From Streptomyces sp. NRRL S-350 (GTDB lineage: Bacteria; Actinomycetota; Actinomycetes; Streptomycetales; Streptomycetaceae): a DNA stretch of 15,358 nucleotides. The translations under genes and the position numbers were made by a program. Under the pieces are notes generated by a model that did not search any database, was not told the DNA's origin, and saw only the letters and a program-made list of their open reading frames with translations. Location of the stretch: NCBI RefSeq assembly GCF_000719705.1, contig NZ_JOHO01000097.1, forward strand, positions 1-15,358, read 5' to 3'. Of the stretch, positions 6,183-12,133 are shown one piece after another. Position 1 is the first letter of the stretch; every line of letters starts with the position of its first letter.

Positions 6183-7007
6183 AGAGCCAGCCGCTGGCCT
6201 CAGCTCCGCGGTGTCTTCTCCCCGTGGACAGTGGTGGTACTCGGCTGCCAGCCAGGGACCGAGGTCGTCGATGAGCATGCCGAGGATGGCCGGGGTTGCT
6301 GTCGGGGTGCGGGCTGTTGCCGCGGCGAGGCGCATCTGAGCGGCCCGCTCGGGGTAGTAGCTGCCGAACACTTCGGCGGATGCGGCGAGGTCGCTGGTCC
6401 AGCCGCCCCAACGCGGCATGACCAGGGTGAAGCCGGTCCGCACGATTCGACGGGCGACCCCACGGCTGAATGTCCTGCGCTCTGCGTCTGAAGTGATAGC
6501 AGTCGCTTGTTCGCGCCAGCGCGGGAGTACCAGGCCCAGATCGCCGTTGGTCTCGCGGGCGAGCAGGGGCGTGGGGCGGTAGCGGGGCAAATCTTCTGCG
6601 AGGTCGTTGCCGAGCAACGGAGTGCACAGACAGGCGACGAACCACCCGAGATCGTGGCGTTCGAGATCGCTCAGCAGCGCGCCCGTGCTGAAGAGGAGGA
6701 CCCCGACTCCGTTGACTTGTGCGAAGCCGCTGTCGAGGCCGGCTTCCAGGACATCAGCGTCAGCCCGGTCGGTCACGTTGGGTTCGTTGCGCAGGGCGAG
6801 CAACAGGTCGAGGTCGGAGACGGCGGGGATCGCGGTGCCGCGCGGGATGCTGCCGTAGAGGTAGGCGCTGTGCAGTCGGGTGTGGTCGAAGGTCTTGGTG
6901 ATCCGCTCGCGGGCGGCATCTACCACCGGGGCGAACGCCTTCGGCACGTAGCTCAAGGAGCCCTCCCGCGCGATGAACCCGTCGTCGTCCAGTCCTTTAG
7001 CGGTCAT
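6111..7007 (-). CDS. Nucleotidyltransferase-domain protein, 3' end replaced by IS21 sequence
   Basis: ATG at 7007 gives MTAKGLDDDGFIAREGSLSY. Residues about 49-70 carry YLYGSIPRGTAIPAVSDLDL, the GS...SDxDLL motif of the polymerase-beta-like nucleotidyltransferase fold, with metal-binding Asp at about 65 and 67. A third carboxylate is not obvious in the strand after GFAQVNGVGVLLFS. The remaining ~170 residues are helical. Relatives include aminoglycoside nucleotidyltransferases and toxin-antitoxin MNT proteins; the C-terminal part resembles neither clearly, so no substrate is proposed. Native sequence ends near codon 275, about 6183. After that the frame reads through istA out of frame to a chance TGA at 6111, adding ~23 foreign Arg/Thr-rich residues. 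The ATG overlaps the stop of a small upstream frame (ATGA). Confidence 0.7.
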   Translation of the reverse strand: MTAKGLDDDGFIAREGSLSYVPKAFAPVVDAARERITKTFDHTRLHSAYLYGSIPRGTAIPAVSDLDLLLALRNEPNVTDRADADVLEAGLDSGFAQVNGVGVLLFSTGALLSDLERHDLGWFVACLCTPLLGNDLAEDLPRYRPTPLLARETNGDLGLVLPRWREQATAITSDAERRTFSRGVARRIVRTGFTLVMPRWGGWTSDLAASAEVFGSYYPERAAQMRLAAATARTPTATPAILGMLIDDLGPWLAAEYHHCPRGEDTAELRPAAGSDVTFSRASAPTRTTTRPRRSPSR

Positions 7008-7156
7008 GAGGGCACTCTGCCGTGCCCTCGACCCGTCGGCGAACGAATATCCCGATCTTGAGGGGGCTTGCACGCGTCGCTGGACCGGATCACGGCGGCG
7101 GCCGGGGTGGCGGTGGTCAGCAGCACCACGGCGGCGGCACAGCTGAGGCGGCGCAC
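7004..7156 (-). CDS. Possible 50-aa secreted peptide coupled to the nucleotidyltransferase gene
   Basis: GTG at 7156 encodes VRRLSCAAAVVLLTTATPAA and then AVIRSSDACKPPQ. This has the n-, h- and c-regions of a short signal peptide ending in ATPAAA. The frame stops at TGA 7006-7004, overlapping the ATG of the next gene. It also overlaps the end of the gene starting at 7356. From about 7060 the composition changes, so the original protein may have been cut. The signal-peptide look could be a by-product of Ala-rich codons in another frame, hence the low confidence. Confidence 0.3.
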   Translation of the reverse strand: MRRLSCAAAVVLLTTATPAAAVIRSSDACKPPQDRDIRSPTGRGHGRVPS

Positions 7157-7356
7157 GTCAGTCCGTCGGCCGGGAGGTCCCGCTGCCATGTCCACCGGCC
7201 ATCAGGTGCAGGCGCGTAGACGCTGCGGCCGCCAGGGTACGTGCACCCGGTATCGGAGATGGTCGGCACCCACGGGTCGTTGTCCAGGACGTCCACGTCG
7301 ATCTCTTCGCCGTCCAGCGGACTGCCGTACAGCGTCACCGTCGCGCACTCCGTCAT
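7117..7356 (-). CDS. Small hypothetical protein, 79 aa
   Basis: ATG at 7356 gives MTECATVTLYGSPLDGEEID, VDVLDNDPWVPTISDTGC and YPGGRSVYAPAPDGRWTWQR, a compact acidic beta-type sequence with good codon pattern. The last 12 residues, after LPADGLT, are Cys/Pro/Ala-rich and may follow a one-base loss, since a TGA lies in the next frame exactly there (CTGACGTG). No Shine-Dalgarno is present. TACGGT sits seven bases before the ATG, which would fit a leaderless transcript. I recognise no family. It leads a possible three-gene run into the nucleotidyltransferase. Confidence 0.5.
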   Translation of the reverse strand: MTECATVTLYGSPLDGEEIDVDVLDNDPWVPTISDTGCTYPGGRSVYAPAPDGRWTWQRDLPADGLTCAASAVPPPWCC

Positions 7357-7365
7357 TCCGCCGAC

Positions 7366-7380
7366 CGTACCGCTGGTACG
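7366..7380. promoter_or_regulatory. Palindrome next to a start codon
   Basis: CGTACC-GCT-GGTACG is a perfect 6-bp inverted repeat with a 3-bp spacer, ending 10 bases upstream of the ATG at 7356 and overlapping its proposed -10 hexamer. It could be an operator for a dimeric repressor; this is inference from position and symmetry. Confidence 0.35.
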
Positions 7381-8159
7381 CGGGCCGGGGGGCGGGCGGT
7401 CACCGGCGACAGGGGGAGCATCTTCCGGTGACAGGAGAAAGGCGTCCGGACGGGACCGTCGACCGACCCGTCGGTCCCGGCCATCCCAGCCGGGGCCGCA
7501 GCCTTCGCGGGGCCGGTGCAACCCGGGTTGCTGCCCGGGGCACCAGGGCCCGCTTGCCTCGCCCTGGACCCAGGCCCCGGTCGGCCCCGGCGCGCGGAGC
7601 GTGCGTTCGGAGAGCGGCCCGTTCAGCCGGGCGGCACCGCCGGACGTCATCACCTGGTCCAGCCCCGCAGGGCCAGGCACCGCGACGCCGCCCGCCGACC
7701 ACCACGCCACCACCACCCACCAGCAGCGGAGGAGAGGGGCCAGGAGAGGGGTTGTCTGATCTTCCGTCGGCCCGCGCACGGCCCGCTGACCTGCGCTAAC
7801 GCCAGAGGCTTCGGCGGACGCCCGGGGTGTCACGGTGGTACCTGGGTGCGTATCTGCGGTGGCGCCCTCGGTGGTACCTGGGGTGGTGTCTACGGGACTG
7901 CCTACGGCGGTACCTACGGTGGTGCCTAATTCGTTGATAGCGGATCGGTGTAGCCAGGGGTTGCTGTCGGTTCGTTCGAATGTCGTGGTCGTGACGCCTA
8001 TGGCCACCCGGGCCGGTGATGCCTTGGGATAGATCGGCGCGCGGCCTCGGTGCTCGTGGTGGTGGCGGCCGGGTGGGCGCCGGACGGACGCCTTGGTGGT
8101 CCCTGGCTGTAATGCCTCCACGTAGCACGAGCGCCTTCCGGCGGCCTCCCGGCCGCCAC
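7381..8159. other. Gene-free stretch containing a tandem repeat
   Basis: Long open frames exist on both strands but have no domain, a strong Pro/Gly/Arg bias and no ribosome site, so I do not call them. The stretch holds the 12-bp repeat array at 7834-7929 and a GGCGGCC-TCCC-GGCCGCC hairpin at 8140-8157 close to the start of the IS110 element. Confidence 0.4.
7834..7929. repeat. Eight tandem 12-bp units
   Basis: Exactly 96 bases divide into eight units related to GGTGGTACCTAC, the first being GGTGGTACCTGG and the last GGTGGTGCCTAA. A weaker ninth unit may precede it at 7822. Because 12 is a multiple of 3, every frame encodes a four-residue repeat: GGTY/GGTW on one plus frame, VVPT on another, GTTV on the minus strand. 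Units have diverged, so the array is old or under some constraint. Confidence 0.8.
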
Positions 8160-8407
8160 CACCGTCAACACCCCCGCTCTTGATCACTCGTTGGTGTTGG
8201 TGGTGCGAGCCCGCCGCACGGTGACCCCTCGTTTTGCCCGAGCCGCCGAGCTCCCGCGACAGACCGGGGCCCGTGGGGCGCGCTGGTGCCACGAACGGCT
8301 GGTGAGGTGGCGGACCGGCCGGGTGGCCGAGTCCTGGAATTAGGTCGCTGCGTGGCCCGCATGCGCTCGTGACCAGCGCAAACACCACGCTCCGGGAGGG
8401 AAACAAC
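8160..8407 (+). other. 5' non-coding end of the IS110 element, candidate bridge-RNA region
   Basis: About 200-250 bases without a gene precede the IS110 transposase. In IS110-group elements the long non-coding region upstream of the transposase is known to encode a structured bridge RNA that pairs with donor and target DNA. I see locally complementary G/C arms, for example around 8255-8330, but cannot fold the region reliably or place the element's left boundary. The call rests on position and family knowledge. Confidence 0.3.
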
Positions 8408-9680
8408 TTGATCTACTGCGGCATCGACTGGGCCGAGCGGACGCACGACGTCGCCCTGGTCGACGACACCGGCCAACTGCTCGCCAAAAGCCACATCACC
8501 GACGACGCGGCCGGCTACAAACTGCTGCTGGACCTGCTCGTCGAGTACGGCGACACCGAGGAAGCCCCGATCCCGGTCGCCATCGAGACCTCCCGCGGCC
8601 TGCTGGTCGCCGTCCTGCGGGCTGGCAGGCGCAAGGTCTTCGCGATCAACCCGCTGGTTGCCGCCCGCTACCGCGACCGCCACGCCGTCTCCCGCAAGAA
8701 GTCTGACCCCGGCGACGCCCTGGTCCTGGCCAACATCCTGTGCACCGACATGCACGCCCACCGACCCCTGCCCGACGACACCGACCTGGCCCGCGCCGTC
8801 GCCGTCCTCGCCCGCGCCCAGCAGGACGCCACCTGGAACCGGCAGCAGATGGCCAACCAGCTCCGCTCCCTGCTGCGCGAGTACTACCCGGCCGCCCTGG
8901 CCGCCTTCGAGCTTTGGAAGAACGGCCTGCGCCGCCCCGAGGCCCGCGAGATCCTCAAGACCGTCCCCACCCCGGCCAGGGCCGTGCGGCTGACTCGCAC
9001 GCAGCTCGCCTCCGCCCTCCGGCGGGCCGGCCGCCAGCGGGGCATTGAGGCCGAGGCCGAGCGGCTGCGCGAGATCTTCCGTGCCGACTGGGCCCACCAG
9101 CCCGCCCTGGTCGAGGACGCGCTCGGCTGGCAGATGCTCGCCCTCCTGGGCCAGCTCACGGCCGCCTGCATCGCCGCCGACGACCTCGCCCAAGCCGTCG
9201 AGGACGTGTTCCCGCACCACCCGGACGCCGAGATCATCTGCAGCTTCCCCGGCCTCGGCGCCCAGCTCGGCGCCGGGTTCTCGCCGAGACGGCGACGACC
9301 GCGCGCGCTTCGCCGACGCCCGCGGCCTCAAGGCCTACGCCGGGCCTCCCCAGTCACCCGGGCCTCAGGCAAGAAGTCCAGCATCACCCGCCGCTGGGTG
9401 AAGAACGACCGGCTCAACCGCGCCAGAACGACCGGCTCAACCGCGCCAGAACGACCGGCTCAACCACGCCAGCTACCTCTGGGCCTTCTCCGCCATCGCC
9501 GCCTCACCCGGCGCGAAAGCCCACTACCGGCGCCGCCGCGACGACCACGGCGACTGGCACGCCTCCGCCCAGCGGAACCTCTTCAACCGCATGCTCGGCC
9601 AGCTCTACCACTGCCTCAAGAGCCGCCGACTCTTCGACGAGCAACAGACTTTCCCCGCACCACTTGCGGCAGCCACTTGA
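8408..9680 (+). pseudogene. IS110-family (DEDD) transposase with several frameshifts
   Basis: The TTG at 8408 has GGGAGGG seven bases upstream; an in-frame GTG at 8369 is the alternative. Residues 1-110 give the RuvC-like DEDD site: Asp7 (YCGIDWAE), Glu60 (VAIETSRG), Asp100 and Asp103 (KKSDPGDALVL). The C-terminal half has ARFADARGLKAYAG, SPVTRASGKKSSITRRW with the serine region used for strand transfer, SYLWAFSAIAASPGAKAHYR, and TGA at 9678-9680. The frame breaks near 9278, 9296 and 9345, each explained by one base missing from a G or C run. It also breaks in the 23-bp triplication at 9402-9470. Restored length would be about 400 residues, normal for the family. In this state only the N-terminal catalytic domain could be made. 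Confidence 0.9.
9402..9470. repeat. Three tandem 23-bp copies inside the transposase gene
   Basis: Copies at 9402-9424, 9425-9447 and 9448-9470 start AGAACGACCGGCTCAACCGC; the first two are identical and the third differs by one base (ACGCC for GCGCC). The protein needs only one copy (KNDRLNHASYLW), so 46 bases are extra, which is 15 codons plus one base and shifts the frame. Confidence 0.9.
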
Positions 9681-9685
9681 GGCAC

Positions 9686-10156
9686 TCAGCGCCCGCGATC
9701 GGCGCTCCACTCGTAGACACCCGGGGCCGTCTCGACGACCTCAACGGGCCACGTCCGCCGGACCTGTTCCAGGCGTTCGTGGTGGTCGCTGATCCAGTTC
9801 TCCTCAGGGCGGGCCCCGATCATGGTGATGAGGCGGCCCGGATCGTCGACCGTGATCGAGAGCCAACCGTCCTCGTGCAGGTGGAACCCGAGCGTCAGCC
9901 CGCGGTCACCGCCGATGCTGGCGTCCCGCCCAGGAGCCAGGGCGGAAAGCTCCTCCTGCCATGCGTCCAGGTCGTGCGGGGAGAGGTAGACGTCCAACCG
10001 GGCGTCGACGAAGCTCGCGAACACGAGAACATCCGCACGCAGGATGTCGTGGAGCATCGGGTCACCGGACTTGAAGCGCCCGGTGACCCGCACGATGCAG
10101 CGGTTCCCGTCCTCGTCGGCGAGGTCAATCAGGTCCACCGGAACAGGGTCGGTCAT
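9686..10156 (-). CDS. DUF5959-like protein, 156 aa
   Basis: ATG at 10156 gives MTDPVPVDLIDLADEDGNRC, IVRVTGRFKSGDPMLHDILR, ADVLVFASFVDARLDVYLSP, SITVDDPGRLITMIGARPE and RRTWPVEVVETAPGVYEW. The layout DLIDLADxxGNRCxVRVTGR...LRADVLVxAxFVDARLDxYLxPxDLDAW...ENWIxxHxERLEQVRxxWPxEVVETAPGxYEWS is what I recall of the DUF5959 family, soluble Streptomyces proteins of unknown function. Length is normal and no shift is seen. GTG at 10171 is an alternative start; neither has a clear ribosome site. The stop lies six bases past the IS110 transposase stop, so the extreme C terminus (ADRGR) may come from the IS end. Confidence 0.65.
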   Translation of the reverse strand: MTDPVPVDLIDLADEDGNRCIVRVTGRFKSGDPMLHDILRADVLVFASFVDARLDVYLSPHDLDAWQEELSALAPGRDASIGGDRGLTLGFHLHEDGWLSITVDDPGRLITMIGARPEENWISDHHERLEQVRRTWPVEVVETAPGVYEWSADRGR

Positions 10157-10328
10157 CTCGTCGTCGCTCACTCTCGTCGTCCGGCTCGCCCTGCATCCTC
10201 TCGCGTCGCGGGATGACCGCAGCAGCTGGCCCAAGCGAGACCATCCCGTTCGAAAAGAACCGCCCGAGCCTCGGCCCCGACTTGACGCCTTCGCACCGTG
10301 AGGTGTCTACGTGCGGCCGCCGCGGCTG

Positions 10329-10985
10329 TCAGCGGCTTTCCAGTGCCGCGAGTTCGGCTTCGACAGCCGCGGTGTATGGGCGCGGGCGCCGTAATGCTCG
10401 CGCCAGGCGGTGGCGCAGCGGGTCAGCTGTGCTTCGGCCTCGTGGCGCCGGCCCTGGGCGGCGAGTGCGCGGCCCAGGGTAGTGGCGGTTTCCAGGGCCC
10501 GGTGGTTGTGGGTGGTAATAGCGCCGGGTGAGCGACCGCGTGGCGGGCCTGGGACTCGGCCTCGTTCGGCCGGTCGAGGCCGAGCAGGACCTGGGCGGTG
10601 ACGGTGGCGGACACGACGGTGCTTGGGCCTTCGTCGGCCCCCGGGTCGTGCGCCTGGGCCTCGGTGAGGGTCCGTAGTGCCTCTTCGGACCGCCCCAGGG
10701 CGGTGAGGCTGCGGGCGAGGCCTAGGGAAAGGCCGGCCCCGGGCGGCGGGCCAGTGCCTTCCGGACGAGCGCCTCGGCCTCGGTGTGCCGGCCGGTGCTG
10801 TTGAGGGCGAAGACCCGCGCGCGGTTCACAGCGTCGCGGCGCCGGTCGCAGGCGGGGAGGGTGGACAGCAGGGCCCGGTGTTCCTGTTCGACCCGGTCGT
10901 GCTCGCGCAGGACCGCTAGTTGCTGGAACCGGCTCACGCGGGCCGCAAGCAGCAGCCGGTGTCCTCTTCGGAGTACTGGACCCCG
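10329..10985 (-). pseudogene. TPR-repeat protein, decayed
   Basis: Four frame segments in series give one helical-repeat protein: HRLLLAARVSRFQQLAVLRE and DAVNRARVFALNSTGRHTEA; then GLSLGLARSLTALGRSEEAL and VLLGLDRPNEAESQARHAVA; then HNHRALETATTLGRALAAQG and RRHEAEAQLTRCATAWREHY; then TAAVEAELAALESR with TGA at 10331-10329. The changes fall near 10745, 10535 and 10385. Pairs of the type RALxxLGRxxEA mark tetratricopeptide repeats, which mediate protein contacts, often in Streptomyces signalling or STAND-type proteins. The N-terminal effector part is absent; at about 10985 the sequence becomes a SUKH fragment in the same frame. Confidence 0.6.
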
Positions 10986-11149
10986 GCCGTAGGGATCCAC
11001 GAACCTCCGGAAGTCCGCCGAAAGCTGGGCCCCGAACTGCTCTCGGCCTTCTCTCAGCTCACCTCGACGCCCTCACGTCCGGGATCACCCATCAGCTCCC
11101 CGAGACCGCCGAGGGTTCCCGTCAGTTCCACATCTCCGATTTCCTCCAT
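10986..11149 (-). pseudogene. N-terminal fragment of a second SUKH-type gene
   Basis: ATG at 11149, eight bases after the stop of the intact SUKH gene, gives MEEIGDVELTGTLGGLGELM and DPGREGVEVS followed by TGA. One base over, the sequence continues as ELREGREQFGAQLSADFRRF and VDPYG. Put together, the pattern LxELMxxPxR...L...FGxxLSADFRxFVDxYG is the start of a SUKH protein, and it parallels the gene at 2378-3033. After VDPYG the frame enters the TPR remnant, so the gene is cut after about 55 codons. The tight spacing suggests it was once translated from the same mRNA as the SUKH gene upstream. Confidence 0.5.
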
Positions 11150-11156
11150 GACCGGA

Positions 11157-11672
11157 TCATTCGGTGGAGAAATCACTCCACGACCGGGTGTCCGAAGCGA
11201 CGTCGAAGACCTCGGACAACGTCGAGAAGACGGCGGCATCGCCATTCCCGACCCAGAAGTACCGCTTATCTGGTGATTCCTCGTCCCGCACCATGAAGAT
11301 CCCCACTGTGCCGTCCACGTTCACCGAAAGCGGAGCCAGTACGGCATCCTCCGTGAGCCCCTCGTCTATGTGGACGTCGATGCTGGTGACGACATTGCGG
11401 AAGCGGAGCGCCCGCGAGAGCGTCTCCCCGGACGGCCAGTCACACCACCCCAGGAGAGGCATACCCGAACGGAAGTTGTCCATCCCGTCGGAGAACTCCA
11501 GGAACTCGCGGTAGCCCGGCTCGATCGGCTGCCGCAACCACCTCTCAAGCTCCGCGATCTGACCCGCATCCGCTGGCGGCCGAAGCCCCGGAGGCGCCGA
11601 TAGATCGGACTCGGGATCCGACCGGTGATCGGCGTTTCTCGCGGCTACGAGCCTGTCAATCCACTCAGCCAA
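11157..11672 (-). CDS. SUKH (SMI1/KNR4) family protein, intact, 171 aa
   Basis: TTG at 11672 with GGGGAG/GGAG upstream begins LAEWIDRLVAARNADHRSDP. The body has AELERWLRQPIEPGYREFLE, FSDGMDNFRSGMPLLGWCDW, then IGIF-type beta strands (VDGTVGIFMVRDEESPDKRY, FWVGNGDAAVFSTLSEVFDV). The pattern ExxLxxPIxPGYREFLxxSDGxxxF...LLGW fits SMI1/KNR4 SUKH proteins. These are mostly immunity proteins that block polymorphic toxins, and some act in cell-wall regulation. It is cytosolic, acidic and of typical size. It leads a short operon with the SUKH fragment at 11149. No cognate toxin is in the window. Confidence 0.8.
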   Translation of the reverse strand: MAEWIDRLVAARNADHRSDPESDLSAPPGLRPPADAGQIAELERWLRQPIEPGYREFLEFSDGMDNFRSGMPLLGWCDWPSGETLSRALRFRNVVTSIDVHIDEGLTEDAVLAPLSVNVDGTVGIFMVRDEESPDKRYFWVGNGDAAVFSTLSEVFDVASDTRSWSDFSTE

Positions 11673-11704
11673 GGCGCTCCACTCCCCTCGCCGTCGTGTA
11701 CTTG

Positions 11705-11975
11705 CTAGCGAGTGATGTTACAGATCCCGTACTCACCGCGTGTGACGGACCCGTGGATGTGCTCGGTCGTATAGGTAATCGGCGTCTTATTCACACCGGC
11801 ATAGATGAACTCAGTGGTTTTGTAACCTTCGTTGTACTGTTTGCATAGGCACCCACGAGCGAGTTCACGTCATTGTCCTGTTGGTGCCAGCAGTACGGGG
11901 AGACTTTCCGGACCAATTGGTGTCGGGAAGGTGACCGACTACCTGGCCGTTGTACTCGTACGGAGTCGCCTTCAC
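11705..11975 (-). pseudogene. C-terminal remnant of a small, probably secreted protein
   Basis: Three frames in series read TPYEYNGQVVGHLPDTNWSG, then SPYCWHQQDNDVNSLVGAY, then CKQYNEGYKTTEFIYAGVNK, TPITYTTEHIHGSVTRGEYG and ICNITR, with TAG at 11707-11705. The lower GC and high Thr/Tyr/Asn/Cys content resemble Streptomyces extracellular proteins and match the base composition of the neighbouring protease gene. Two frame changes, near 11900 and 11845, and the lack of any start show that it is dead. No family recognised. Confidence 0.4.
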
Positions 11976-11976
11976 C

Positions 11977-12093
11977 TCCTTAGAGGACGTCCTCGGCCTG
12001 GTGGCCAACGACATGGGCATGAGCACCGAGGAGACCCTCGCCTGCCGCCGCTACGCGATCTCCGGGCACGTCCGGGCTATGGACGGCTGGTAG
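11977..12093 (+). pseudogene. Short C-terminal fragment of an unknown gene
   Basis: The frame reads SLEDVLGLVANDMGMSTEET, LACRRYAISGHVRAMDGW and stops with TAG at 12091-12093. Codon use is typical high-GC Streptomyces coding sequence and contrasts with the lower-GC sequence on both sides, so this is a transplanted tail of about 38 codons. Its left end meets the secreted-protein remnant near 11976. I cannot name the family. Confidence 0.35.
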
Positions 12094-12133
12094 CAGCGGC
12101 TTCGCAGTTTCTGCGGATCGCCGAGCGAATGCT

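Noticed and set aside
7950..7990. tRNA-like T-loop word GGTTCGAAT
   Set aside because: No acceptor, D or anticodon stems can be paired around it, so it is not a tRNA gene or an obvious attachment site.
7117..8406. A 429-codon minus-strand frame covering the tandem repeat and the IS110 leader
   Set aside because: Composition is Pro/Gly/Arg-biased with no domain, and it runs through the 12-bp repeat and the IS non-coding end. Only its last 79 codons (from ATG 7356) look like a gene.
8668..9331. Long minus-strand frames opposite the IS110 transposase
   Set aside because: They mirror the strong third-position GC of the plus-strand transposase and lack any ribosome site or domain.
8369..10216. 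One long plus-strand protein of 615 residues
   Set aside because: After about 9285 this frame leaves the transposase reading and runs through shifted and antisense sequence, including the minus-strand DUF5959-like gene. It is an IS110 pseudogene, not a fusion protein.
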